Positions 18,003 through 27,340 are shown, numbered from the stretch's first letter. The stretch is 64,000 bases of DNA from Halorussus sp. MSC15.2 (GCF_010747475.1 NZ_VSLZ01000001.1:930001-994000); one strand, 5' to 3'. Numbers and translations: made by a program. The notes: generated from the sequence alone by a model not told the origin.

Positions 18003-18983
18003 TCAGGGACTCACCCGCGCCAACCAGCGTTGCGGGTCGTCCAGTTCCGCGTCGGTCGGGAGATTCTCCGGGCGGTCCCACACCACGCTCGCGCCTTCGA
18101 TACCGCGCGCGGCCGAGACTACGTCGAAGAAGGCCTTGCCGCGCTCGTACTGCCTCCGTTTCAGGCCGAGACCGAGTAGTCGGCGGACGAGTCGGGAGAC
18201 CGGGTCGCCGCCGCGCCTGCGTGCCTCCATCTTCTCGCGGAGGTCGGCGTACTCGTCGTCGAACGCGCCGTCCATCAGGAGTTCGGCGTACCCTTCGACC
18301 GCGGTCATCGCGGCGTCTAACTCGCGGAACGCCTCGCGGTCGAGGTGTCCCGTCGCCAGCGCGTCGATGCCCGACTCCATCCGGGATTCGAGGTGGTCCG
18401 AGAGCCACGGGGCCGCGCCGAACTCCGCGGCGTGGGTCACCTCGTGGAAGGCTATCCAGCGCCGGAACCGGTCGTAGTCTACGTCGAGTTCCCCGGCGAT
18501 GCGCTCGATGTTCGGCCGGACGAAGTAGAGGGCGTGTTCGTCGCCCTCGGCGAGGAGAAGGGGGTCGTACTGGCCGAGGACGTTCTTGGCCAGCACCGTG
18601 AGCATCACCGACATCGTACCGGTGTTAATCGTCCGGGCGACCCCCGGCATGACCGCGGGACCGTGTTCCTCGACGGGTCGCATCACCCGCCGGAAGGTGT
18701 CGATGTTGGCGTCAATCCAGTGGTGGCGATTCTGCACCTCGATGGTCTCGGGCACGTCGAACTCGGCCCCGGACACCTCGCGTACTCTGCTTCGGGCGTC
18801 GCGAACGTCCGCCGCGTACCCTTCCCGTTCGGTCTCCGAGAGGTCGAGCGAACCGGGAGGCGTCACCGCCTTCGCGGCCTCGGCGACGGCGGTCCAGTCG
18901 ATAGGTCCTTCGCCCGATGCGTCGGCAATCGCCCGGACGCTGCGATAGAGACTCACGGCTTCGAGTTGGGGACGGGCGGTCAA
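18003..18983 (-). CDS. Zinc-dependent metalloprotease, DUF2342 / zincin_2 family
   Basis: The 326-residue product contains a zincin motif FHEVTHAAEF (His180, Glu181, His184) and the family segment HHWIDANIDTFRRVM. This family (DUF2342) is labelled coenzyme-F420-biosynthesis associated because of its distribution; the real substrate is not known. A long helical region with a basic patch (EKMEARRRGGDPVSRLVRRLLG) follows the motif. Length and order match the family. It stands alone, between the small membrane gene and the gene-free stretch before orc1. Confidence 0.85.
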   Translation of the reverse strand: MTARPQLEAVSLYRSVRAIADASGEGPIDWTAVAEAAKAVTPPGSLDLSETEREGYAADVRDARSRVREVSGAEFDVPETIEVQNRHHWIDANIDTFRRVMRPVEEHGPAVMPGVARTINTGTMSVMLTVLAKNVLGQYDPLLLAEGDEHALYFVRPNIERIAGELDVDYDRFRRWIAFHEVTHAAEFGAAPWLSDHLESRMESGIDALATGHLDREAFRELDAAMTAVEGYAELLMDGAFDDEYADLREKMEARRRGGDPVSRLVRRLLGLGLKRRQYERGKAFFDVVSAARGIEGASVVWDRPENLPTDAELDDPQRWLARVSP

Positions 18984-19510
18984 AATCTTTCTGCTGGGTC
19001 TGGGCGGGTCTCACATCGATTCCGACGCAGTAGACCGATATCGTCACGCGTCGTGAGTCGGACTCCGGTCTCGTTCGACGGGGTGGGACACACCACCGTC
19101 GCGTTTGTAAGAGGGTCGAGAGGGGGTTCGGTGCGTCGGCGGTCTCGTCGGCCGCTGACACCACTACCGCGGATGTATTCGCAAGCAGTAGATATAGCAA
19201 CATTAGAACAGCTACAATCAGCTATCTCAGCCTGAGATGTTCGATTTTCGTGTATTTACATTCGAGACGGTGGTGTGTGTTTCACTAGTTACAGCGTGAG
19301 TCGTTACAGACGCGATGGAGGTGTGTGAGTCCCTCACTGACCGCATCACTGTCTAGTCTATTTTCCGTTTCGAGTTTACGGATTTATATTCGTATTTCGG
19401 TCTAATTTTCGTTCGTCTGCGCCTCGTACTTCTGTAGTCTTCGGTTATCGTCTCGCCATCTGGGATTCGTCGTACGGTTTCTTCGCAGCCTTATCCACGT
19501 CGTGTCAGTC

Positions 19511-19845
19511 GGATACCTCGCGGCCACCCCTCCTCCCCCTCCACTTACATCCGCGAGGTAGGTGTCTGTGGCAGTCGGCCACCCTACTCGAACCACTCGA
19601 CGGTCCCGTTCCGAAGAAGCGCGTCGAAGGAAGAGGTGTCCCAGAGAGGCGAAAAATCACGACGAGTAGAACGTCTACGGGAATCCCCGGTGCACCCGGT
19701 GAACCGCCAGAGCTTACGCGAGAGCATTCAGCGAGGTCACGGGACGAGAACATCCGCGAGGGTACTTCGAGCGGTCCTTCCCGGGAACTGGTTTCAAACC
19801 CTTGCTTTTCATCGTTCGACGGGGAGATACATCCGCGACGATACC
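19511..19845. repeat. Four dispersed copies of an origin-like motif, acatccgcgagg(g)ta
   Basis: Copies lie at 19511-19523 (inverted, ggatacctcgcgg), 19547-19560 (acatccgcgaggta), 19750-19764 (acatccgcgagggta) and 19829-19843 (acatccgcgacgata). The first two form a 10-bp perfect inverted pair with a 27-bp spacer. Their clustering upstream of orc1/cdc6 suggests recognition sites for the encoded initiator. Confidence 0.5.
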
Positions 19846-19852
19846 CCCTCCA

Positions 19853-19858
19853 TTTATA
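19853..19858 (+). promoter_or_regulatory. TATA-like box of orc1/cdc6
   Basis: The sequence tttata, centred about 31 bp before the ATG at 19887, would give a nearly leaderless transcript. This supports that ATG over an in-frame GTG at 19866. Confidence 0.6.
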
Positions 19859-19886
19859 TGCTGAAGTGCGAAGCAACTGCCATCAG

Positions 19887-21116
19887 ATGGCTACCGACGA
19901 CGACGTAGACCGCGACCCGCTCTTCCGGTACGACGAACCGATATTTGCCGATGAGGACCTCCTTCGAATCTCCCACCTCCCCGGGCCGAACCGAATCGTC
20001 GGCCGCGACGAACACATGCAGAAGGTCGCAGAGGCCCTCAACCCCGCCATCTTCGGTCAGGAACCCACCCACCTCTTCATCTTCGGAAAGACCGGGACCG
20101 GCAAGTCGCTCATCTCCCGCAGCGTCTCCAAGCGCGTCGAGAACGAGGCCCGCCACGAGGACGTGGACGTGGAGACGGCGTTCATCGACTGCGGCGAACA
20201 GACGACCGAAGCGTCGGTCATCAAGACGGTCGGCAGAGAACTCAACGACCGGAGCGAGACCGGCATCTCGGTTCCCCAGCGCGGACTCGGCACCGGCGAC
20301 TACTACGACCGCCTCTGGCAGATAATCGACGCGTGCAGCGACGTGGCGATAATAATCCTCGACGAAATCGACATGCTGGAGGACGACGAGGTACTCCGAA
20401 AGCTCTCGCGCGCCGGTGAGAACCGCCGCGTGACCGACTCGACCATCGGTATCATCGGTATCTCGAACAAGATAGATTTCCCCGACGAACTCAACGAGCG
20501 CGTCAAGTCGAGCTTCGCGCACGACGAACTCGTGTTCCCACCGTACGACGCTCACCAGCTCGTGGACATCCTCCAGAACCGTGCCGACGCGTTCCGGGAC
20601 GAGGTCCTCTCCGACGACGCCATCCCACTCACGGCTGCGTTGGCGGCGCAGGAACACGGCGACGCCCGAAAAGCGATAGACATCCTCCGGAACGCCGGGC
20701 GAATCGCAACCAAGGAGGAGGACGAGAAGGTGACCGAGCAACACGTCTACGCCGCGAAGGAGAAGACCGAGGCCGACCGGTTCGCCGAACTCATCGAGGG
20801 CGCGCCGACGCAGGCGAAGGCGATTCTGCTCGCGCTCACCGTACTGACCGAGAACAAGCCTCACGACCAGTTCCCGACCCAACAGATTTACCGGCAGTAC
20901 CAAACCATCGCGCGGAAACTCGACATGGACTCGCTGTCCGAGCGCCGCGTTCAGGAGATTCTACAGGAGCAGGACTTCCTCAACGTCATCAACTCCGAGA
21001 CCAAGGGCCGCGGCCGGGGCCGCGGAGTCCACACCAAGCACAGACTGCTCGAAGAACCCGAAATCGTGAAGAAGGTACTCAACCGGGATTCCCGAATCGC
21101 TGACCTCGGTATTTGA
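19887..21116 (+). CDS. orc1/cdc6: Orc1/Cdc6-type replication initiator
   Basis: Archaeal Orc1/Cdc6 proteins bind origin repeats, melt DNA and help load MCM. The 409-residue product has an AAA+ core with Walker A GKTGTGKS (67-74), Walker B IIILDEIDML (155-164), sensor 1 GISN (191-194) and sensor 2 GDARKAID (258-265), then a C-terminal winged helix including a Gly/Arg-rich GRGRGRGVHTKHR (375-386). Haloarchaea carry many paralogues, each tied to its own origin. The upstream non-coding region with repeats and the conserved small downstream gene fit an initiator beside its origin. Confidence 0.95.
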   Translation: MATDDDVDRDPLFRYDEPIFADEDLLRISHLPGPNRIVGRDEHMQKVAEALNPAIFGQEPTHLFIFGKTGTGKSLISRSVSKRVENEARHEDVDVETAFIDCGEQTTEASVIKTVGRELNDRSETGISVPQRGLGTGDYYDRLWQIIDACSDVAIIILDEIDMLEDDEVLRKLSRAGENRRVTDSTIGIIGISNKIDFPDELNERVKSSFAHDELVFPPYDAHQLVDILQNRADAFRDEVLSDDAIPLTAALAAQEHGDARKAIDILRNAGRIATKEEDEKVTEQHVYAAKEKTEADRFAELIEGAPTQAKAILLALTVLTENKPHDQFPTQQIYRQYQTIARKLDMDSLSERRVQEILQEQDFLNVINSETKGRGRGRGVHTKHRLLEEPEIVKKVLNRDSRIADLGI

Positions 21117-21185
21117 CCCCGGATTCGCTATCGTGGTTCCGCTCCATCGGCGTATCTCCCTTTTTCAGTTCTCCACTTCGACTTC

Positions 21186-21233
21186 TCTTCTCGGTACTCC
21201 GCCCCTTCCTCTTCTCGGTACTCCGCCCCTTCC
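21186..21233. repeat. Two perfect tandem 24-bp units after orc1
   Basis: The units at 21186-21209 and 21210-21233 both read tcttctcggtactccgcccc followed by ttcc. They are pyrimidine-rich and followed within 100 bp by an AT-rich stretch (about 21310-21370). They may be part of the origin or a recent local duplication. Confidence 0.85.
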
Positions 21234-21394
21234 CCAGACTCGTCTCGCTGCTAAACTGTCTCACTGCGTCGAACGGGTCGAACGACTCCTCCGAGTGGCT
21301 GCCCCGGAGATATATTAGGGCCATATTATGACAGTAAAGGTATTTTAAATATATCTGGACAGAATTTATACGGCAGGACGTCGCGGTAACGTCC

Positions 21395-21571
21395 ATGTCA
21401 ACGACAGCAACGTGGAGCGACCCGAACGACTGCCCGTTCTGCGGTAGCGAGCTTCGGAACCCCGGTGCAGGGTTCATCGACCACATCGACGAGAATCCGG
21501 ACTGCGAAGCGGGGTTCCAGACGTGGCGGAGTCAGATAGCCGACGATATCCGCGGCGGTTGGTCCGGATAA
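21395..21571 (+). CDS. Small CCHC-type zinc-finger protein (DUF7501-like), 58 aa
   Basis: The 58-residue product has CPFCG (13-17), a GAGFIDHIDENPDC stretch with His30 and Cys37, and a conserved-looking TWRSQIADDIRGG tail; C-C-H-C spacing suggests one zinc site. I recall the same small protein next to orc1/cdc6 genes in other haloarchaea (DUF7501), which suggests a link to replication or origin biology. A tttata box 27-30 bp upstream implies a leaderless transcript separate from orc1. Function is unproven. Confidence 0.82.
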   Translation: MSTTATWSDPNDCPFCGSELRNPGAGFIDHIDENPDCEAGFQTWRSQIADDIRGGWSG

Positions 21572-21818
21572 GCCGTCTACACCGTACCAGATTCATTTTC
21601 TCGGGTCGAACTATCGGGAGTTATACCTTCGAAATCCGGTACTGAGTTCCTCGTAAACTCATTTACTAGCCTCATTCGGCTGTCACTCGCAACTCGACAA
21701 TATTCCGAGTACGTAACCGGAGAGAAGTCTCCGAACCATCCCTGCCTTATACGATAATAGGATTTTAACCGATATCATAGGAAGGCTTAAGCTCTAGACT
21801 CGGCTACCGACTCCTACG

Positions 21819-21914
21819 ATGAGATGCCCACAATGCAGCGGTGAACTCGTGGCCGCCCACGGCTACGAGTCGTGTGCGGACTGCGGTCACGTACCGCCAC
21901 ACGGTGCCGACTGA
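21819..21914 (+). CDS. Zinc-finger micro-protein, 31 aa
   Basis: This very short frame encodes two zinc knuckles, CPQC at 3-6 and CADC at 19-22, arranged like the many haloarchaeal CPxCG micro-proteins. A cttaag promoter box about 31 bp upstream supports independent, leaderless expression. The TGA is at 21912-21914. Such proteins have been implicated in stress, biofilm or swarming phenotypes in Haloferax; the role of this one is unknown. Its position between orc1 and the Dna2-like gene is notable. Confidence 0.65.
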   Translation: MRCPQCSGELVAAHGYESCADCGHVPPHGAD

Positions 21915-21964
21915 CGACCCACGAGTAGACCGAGAGAGTACGGCCGGACCGTTCGTGGTCCAGT

Positions 21965-22015
21965 CCATTCGAGACGTGATTCCATTCGGGACGTAATTCC
22001 ACTCGAGACGTAATT
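21965..22015. repeat. Three tandem 17-bp iteron-like repeats
   Basis: The units at 21965-21981, 21982-21998 and 21999-22015 follow the pattern ccattcgagacgtaatt with 1-2 differences each, and a degenerate fourth (acccgagacgta) follows at 22023. They lie about 110 bp before the Dna2-like start and 850 bp after orc1. Phased direct repeats of this size resemble iterons or operators. Confidence 0.8.
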
Positions 22016-22122
22016 TCGGTCTACCCGAGACGTATCGCATCCGGAAACCATCCTCCGTTTTTCGACCCGAGTTCGACCGCGACCGAAGGGGTTTTTCTAC
22101 CGCCGGACGCTACGGTGTTCCC

Positions 22123-24855
22123 GTGAACGTCCGGGGAGAAGTCGTGGATGTCGGAGAAGTTCGTACCGTCAGTACGCAGTACGGCGAGCGCGAACTCGCC
22201 GAGGTCACGGTCCGCGAGGACACCGGTCCCAAGCGCGTCACGCTGTGGGGCAAGTGGACCGAGAGCGCCGACCTCCTCGAACCGGGTATGGAACTACTCG
22301 TGACCGACGTCGAGGAAGGCGAGTATCAGGGCGAGATGACCTACTCCACCGGCGAGGACTCGTACGTCGTCGTGGAACCGACCTTCCTCGTGGACGTGAC
22401 CGACATCCGGTCGTGGGTTCAGTGTCCGCGGATGTACTATCTCAACAAACTGTCCGGCATCCCGCTGGTCTATCCCGTGGTCAAAGGGACTATCGTCCAC
22501 GAGGTCTTCGGAGATTTGCTCCGGGGCCGCGACTTGGAGGAGTCCATCGACGAACGCGTCGCCGAGGCGGGACTCGAACTCGGTCTGCTCGGCCGGGAAC
22601 GCGAGGAGGTCGCGGAGGAGGTCCGTCAGAACGCGGCGGCCATCGAAGGCTGGCTCGCGCAGGGTGCCCTCACCGACGAGGACGACTGGCGGAGCGAGCA
22701 GACGCTCATCAGCGACCGATTCGGTATCAAGGGTCGGGCCGACGCGCTCCGACGCGGGATGCCCGTCGAACTCAAGACCGGCAAGAACCTCAAGCGCGAC
22801 CCGCGATTTCAGGACAAGATTCAGGCGGCGTGCTACGCCCTCATCCTCCGGGAGAAGGGCGTCCCCGCGGACACCGGCACCTTGCTCTACACGAAGAACT
22901 CCGCGCTCGACCGGACCGAAGAAGACGGCGACCTCTCGCCGGCCAAGGAGTTCACCATCGGCGACGGTCTCCTCGACTTCGTCGTGCGCACGCGTAACGA
23001 AATCACGGCGATGGAGTACGACGCGGTCGCCTCGGAGGCGGACGGTGCGGGCGTCCCCACCGGCTACGAGGCCGACGCCAAGTGCGAGTACTGCTTCGAA
23101 CAGGACACCTGTATGGTGGTCTCGGGCCGACTCGACCAAGAGTCCAAGGCCGGCCAAATCGGCAACGCGATTCCCGAAGAAGAGCGCGACTACTTCGACC
23201 GCGTCTACCGACTGATAGAGGAGGAGCGTCGAGCGACTCACGCCGAGTACGCTAAACTCTGGGAGCAAACCGCCGAAGAACGCGCGGACGACGACCGCGC
23301 ACTCATCGGTCTCGAACCCATCGACCACCGCCAACTCGACGGCGGTCGGTGGAAGATGCGGGCCAAACGCACGGGCGGTGCGGTCTCTAAAATCCGCGAA
23401 GGCGACGTGGTGCTCGCCAGCGATGGCGACCCGGTGGACGGCCACGCCGAACTGGCGCGCGTGGAGCGACTGGGCCGCGAGTCGCGCAGCGATTCGGACC
23501 TGTCGAGTGAGGAGCGAAGCGACCCGCGAGACGGGGAGGTCGTCGTCACCGCAGACGAACCGGTCGAACTCCGACGACTCGACGTCTACCCCTCGGAACT
23601 CTCGGCCGACCGGATGCTGACGGCGCTCCACGACTTCCTGTTGAAGGGCAACGAGCGCCGGAAGGACGTGCTGTTCGGCCGTGCGGAACCCGAGTTCGAG
23701 GACGGCCGCGAGACGTACATCGACAACAACGAGGCCCAGAACGACGCGGTCAACCTCGCGGTGAACGCCGAGGACTTCGCGCTGGTCCACGGGCCGCCGG
23801 GCACGGGCAAGACCTACACCATCGCGCGGACGATTCGAGCGATGGTCGAGCGAGGCGAGCGAGTTCTCCTCTCGGCGTTCACCAACCGCGCGGTGGACAA
23901 CGCGCTCGAAGCACTGCGCGACCAAGGGTTCGAAGACGTAGTCCGCGTCGGCACCGAGAGCGGCGTCCGCGAGGACATGCAGGACCTGCGACTGGAGCAG
24001 GAGGGCGACCCCGGCGAGCGCGTGGCGGAGTTGCGCGACGCCAGCGTCGTCGCCGCTACCACCGCGACCTGCGGGTCGCGCGTCATGCGCGAGCAGTCGT
24101 TCGACGCGGCGCTGGTGGACGAGGCGTCCCAGTTGACCGAACCAAACACGCTCGCGGCGGTCAACCTCGCCGAGCGGTTCGTCCTCGTCGGCGACCACCA
24201 GCAGCTACCGCCGGTCGTGCGGACCGAAAACGAGCTATCGACTTCGCTGTTCGAGCGTCTCATCGAGGACCACCCGGACGCGGGCGTGATGCTCGACCGC
24301 CAGTACCGGATGAGCCAGCGGATTCAGGCGTTCGCCTCCCGCGAGTTCTACGACGGTGAGTTGCGCCCCGCGTCGGGCGAAGTTGCCGCCCAGCGACTCG
24401 CGGACCTCCCCGAGGTCGCTCACACCGACCTGCCCGAGGACCTGCGAGGCGGAGGCGGCGTCTCCTTCGTGGACCCCGACGGATACACCGACGGCAACAC
24501 CAACCCGGTGGAGGCCGAACGCGTGGCCGAAGTCGTCGGCGAGTTCCTCGCGGCGGGCGTCGACCCCGAGGAAATCGGAGTTATCGCTCCGTTCCGCGCG
24601 CAGGTCGCCGAAATCGGTCGCCGAGTCCCCGACCCGGTGACCGTGGACACGGTGGACCGATTTCAGGGGTCGAGCAAGGAGGTCATCGTGGTCTCGTTCG
24701 TCGCCACCGAGAATCTGGAGAGTCCCATCTTCGAGGACCCCCGCCGGGTGAACGTGGCGCTCACGCGCGCGAAGAAGGCGCTGGTGCTGGTCGGCGACGC
24801 GGACGCCCTCCGGAGCGAGGGTCTCTACTCGCGCATGGTCGATTGGGCGGAATGA
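22123..24855 (+). CDS. Dna2-like protein: OB fold, Cas4/RecB-type Fe-S nuclease and SF1B helicase, 910 aa
   Basis: Residues 1-85 form an OB-like domain. Residues 95-335 are a Cas4/RecB-family nuclease with GRAD (204-207) and VELKTG (215-220) catalytic motifs and a four-cysteine Fe-S set (Cys101, 321, 324, 330). Residues 535-910 are an Upf1-like SF1B helicase with GPPGTGKT (557-564), VDEASQ (665-670), GDHQQLPPV and a C-terminal NVALTRAKKALVLVGD. This order is that of Dna2, which processes flaps and DNA ends. The start is GTG, 29 bp after a tttttcta box. An acidic/serine linker at about 450-480 is degenerate. Confidence 0.9.
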   Translation: MNVRGEVVDVGEVRTVSTQYGERELAEVTVREDTGPKRVTLWGKWTESADLLEPGMELLVTDVEEGEYQGEMTYSTGEDSYVVVEPTFLVDVTDIRSWVQCPRMYYLNKLSGIPLVYPVVKGTIVHEVFGDLLRGRDLEESIDERVAEAGLELGLLGREREEVAEEVRQNAAAIEGWLAQGALTDEDDWRSEQTLISDRFGIKGRADALRRGMPVELKTGKNLKRDPRFQDKIQAACYALILREKGVPADTGTLLYTKNSALDRTEEDGDLSPAKEFTIGDGLLDFVVRTRNEITAMEYDAVASEADGAGVPTGYEADAKCEYCFEQDTCMVVSGRLDQESKAGQIGNAIPEEERDYFDRVYRLIEEERRATHAEYAKLWEQTAEERADDDRALIGLEPIDHRQLDGGRWKMRAKRTGGAVSKIREGDVVLASDGDPVDGHAELARVERLGRESRSDSDLSSEERSDPRDGEVVVTADEPVELRRLDVYPSELSADRMLTALHDFLLKGNERRKDVLFGRAEPEFEDGRETYIDNNEAQNDAVNLAVNAEDFALVHGPPGTGKTYTIARTIRAMVERGERVLLSAFTNRAVDNALEALRDQGFEDVVRVGTESGVREDMQDLRLEQEGDPGERVAELRDASVVAATTATCGSRVMREQSFDAALVDEASQLTEPNTLAAVNLAERFVLVGDHQQLPPVVRTENELSTSLFERLIEDHPDAGVMLDRQYRMSQRIQAFASREFYDGELRPASGEVAAQRLADLPEVAHTDLPEDLRGGGGVSFVDPDGYTDGNTNPVEAERVAEVVGEFLAAGVDPEEIGVIAPFRAQVAEIGRRVPDPVTVDTVDRFQGSSKEVIVVSFVATENLESPIFEDPRRVNVALTRAKKALVLVGDADALRSEGLYSRMVDWAE

Positions 24856-25048
24856 GCGCGTCGCACATCTTCGTGCGACGTACCACTGGGGGCGTCCTCA
24901 CCATCGCCGTCGTTGGACGCCACTGTAGAACTCACAAACCGGACATAGAACGCGCGAACCGGTGTCTTTCGGGCGACCGTTCTTCGGCCGTCTCCGGCAC
25001 CGTTCGGTTCGGCGTCGGTCCCGAACCGGCCACACTTCAATTCGTTGA

Positions 25049-25482
<434 letters not shown>

Positions 25483-25834
25483 TCGCCGCCTGCCACCGAA
25501 GATGCGACTCTCCGTTCTCTCTATCGTCAGTCTATTAGCGACAGGTGTGTCTCCTCTCGGTGCGTCCGCGGCGGTGTCGTAAACTCGTCCATCCCGTGCA
25601 GTCTCCCCTTACCGGGCGCATTCTAGCGACTCACGTTATCGAGTCATACCAGTACCGTACACCACCGAGTGGTACCGGACCGAACACCCCGACCGACCGA
25701 CGTTGCGCTCGCTGTCGCGAACTATCGTCGTGACAACTGGAAGTATACATGTTCGTGTGTACTTCTACGGCTTCTGGCGGAAAATCCCGCACGATAGCGA
25801 GAGTTTTTACTACGGTGACCCAGTATCTCCGACC
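25483..25834. other. Intergenic region between rpl37e and purF
   Basis: It contains a 26-codon frame (25502-25582) whose product, MRLSVLSIVSLLATG and onward, looks like a signal peptide ending GASAAVS but has no mature part; it is not accepted as a gene. The right end holds a tttttac box (25803-25809) placed 28 bp before the purF ATG. Nothing else is seen. Confidence 0.5.
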
Positions 25835-27340
25835 ATGCCAGACGGCCGGGACCCGGTCCCCAGTAGTCCGACCGAGAACGCTAATTCGGGACGCTCCGAG
25901 ACGGCCCTCTCGGGACCGACCGAGAAATGCGGCGTCGTCGGCGTCTCGCTCACCGAGCGGGACGCCGCGCGGCCGCTCTACTACTCGCTGTACGCGCTCC
26001 AGCACCGCGGGCAGGAGTCGGCGGGCATCGTCACCCACGACGGGTTCCAGCAGCACGACCACGTCGAGATGGGTCTCGTCGGCGACGCCTTCACCGAGGA
26101 CGACATCGGGAGTCTGCGCGGGAGCGCGGGCATCGGCCACGTTCGCTACCCCACTGCTGGGAGCGTGGACAAGTCCTGCGCCCAACCGTTCACCGTCTCG
26201 TTCCGGAGCGGTGCCTTGGGCCTGAGCCACAACGGGAACCTCGTCAACGCCGACGAAGTGCGCGACGAACTCGCCGCGGAGGGTCACGCGTTCACCTCGG
26301 ACGGCGACACTGAGGTCATCGCCCACGACCTCGCGCGCAACCTGCTGGAAGAGGACCTCGTCCGCGCGGTCAAGCGCACGATGGGCCGCATCCACGGGTC
26401 GTACTCGCTGACCATCATGCAGGACGACACCGTACTCGGCGTCCGGGACCCCGAGGGGAACCGGCCGCTCTGCATCGGCGAACTCGACGACGGCTACGTC
26501 GTCGCCAGCGAGTCGGCCGCCATCGACACCCTCGACGGCGAACTCGTCCGCGACGTGAGACCCGGCGAACTCGTCGTCCTCCAACCCGACGGCGAGGGGT
26601 TCGACTCCTACCAGTTGTTCGAGCGCGAACACACTGCCCACTGCTTCTTCGAACACGTCTACTTCGCCCGGCCCGACAGCGTCATCGACGACAAACTCGT
26701 CTACGAGGTTCGGCGCGACCTCGGGCGCGAACTCTGGGAGGAGAACGGCATCGACACCGACGTGGTGATGCCGGTCCCCGACTCCGGGCGAGCATTCGCC
26801 TCGGGGTACGCCGACGCCGCGCAGGACGACGGCGCGACCGTCGAGTTCGCGGAGGGACTGATGAAGAACCGCTACGTCGGCCGGACGTTCATCATGCCGA
26901 CGCAGGACGAGCGCGAGCGCGCGGTCCGTCTGAAACTCAACCCCATCAAGTCCACCGTGGAGGGCAAGACGGTCACGCTCGTGGACGACAGCATCGTCCG
27001 CGGGACCACCTCCACGCAACTGGTCCAACTGCTCAAGGACTGCGGCGCGGCCGAGGTCCACATGCGAATCGGCGCGCCCCCCATCGCCGCGCCCTGCTAC
27101 ATGGGTATCAACATGGCGACCCGCGAGGAACTCATCGCCGCCGACCGGTCCACCGAGGAGATTCGGGACGAAATCGAGGCCGACAGCCTCGGATACCTCT
27201 CGCCAGACGCGGTCGCCGCCGCGCTCGGCGAGGACCGCGACGACCTCTGCATGGGATGTGTCACCGGCGAGTACCCCTACGACATCGACGGCGAGGAGAT
27301 GGACTCGGCCCACGCCGATAACCCCCGTCCCGAACTGTAG
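25835..27340 (+). CDS. purF: Amidophosphoribosyltransferase
   Basis: PurF makes 5-phosphoribosylamine from PRPP and glutamine, the first step of purine synthesis. The 501-residue product has a 31-residue leader before Cys32 (EKCGVVGVS), which must be removed to expose the N-terminal nucleophile of the Ntn glutaminase domain. The PRPP site VTLVDDSIVRGTTS lies in the C-terminal half, and cysteines in HCFFEHVYFA, APCYMGINM and CMGCVTG fit a 4Fe-4S cluster. The ATG at 25835 is supported by a TATA box 28 bp upstream. No other pur genes are adjacent. Confidence 0.96.
   Translation: MPDGRDPVPSSPTENANSGRSETALSGPTEKCGVVGVSLTERDAARPLYYSLYALQHRGQESAGIVTHDGFQQHDHVEMGLVGDAFTEDDIGSLRGSAGIGHVRYPTAGSVDKSCAQPFTVSFRSGALGLSHNGNLVNADEVRDELAAEGHAFTSDGDTEVIAHDLARNLLEEDLVRAVKRTMGRIHGSYSLTIMQDDTVLGVRDPEGNRPLCIGELDDGYVVASESAAIDTLDGELVRDVRPGELVVLQPDGEGFDSYQLFEREHTAHCFFEHVYFARPDSVIDDKLVYEVRRDLGRELWEENGIDTDVVMPVPDSGRAFASGYADAAQDDGATVEFAEGLMKNRYVGRTFIMPTQDERERAVRLKLNPIKSTVEGKTVTLVDDSIVRGTTSTQLVQLLKDCGAAEVHMRIGAPPIAAPCYMGINMATREELIAADRSTEEIRDEIEADSLGYLSPDAVAAALGEDRDDLCMGCVTGEYPYDIDGEEMDSAHADNPRPEL

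Larger units (their letters stand above)
18984..19886. other. 903-bp non-coding region before orc1/cdc6; candidate replication origin
   Basis: No protein gene is supported. The central part (about 19170-19480) is markedly AT-richer than its surroundings, as expected for an unwinding element. The right part carries four copies of a short motif around ccgcgagg, one inverted (see repeat entry), an 11-bp palindrome ggtttcaaacc (19790-19800), and the orc1 TATA box at 19853. Haloarchaeal origins typically lie directly upstream of an orc1/cdc6 gene, with an AT-rich element flanked by Orc-binding repeats. The classical haloarchaeal ORB core containing ggaaac was not found. Confidence 0.55.

Noticed and set aside
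19000-19886. Classical haloarchaeal ORB core (ggaaac-type) at the candidate origin
   Set aside because: Searched by eye on both strands; not found. The origin proposal rests on other repeats.
22294-24198. 634-codon frame antisense to the Dna2-like gene
   Set aside because: Antisense shadow; Val/Arg/Ala-rich with no domain.
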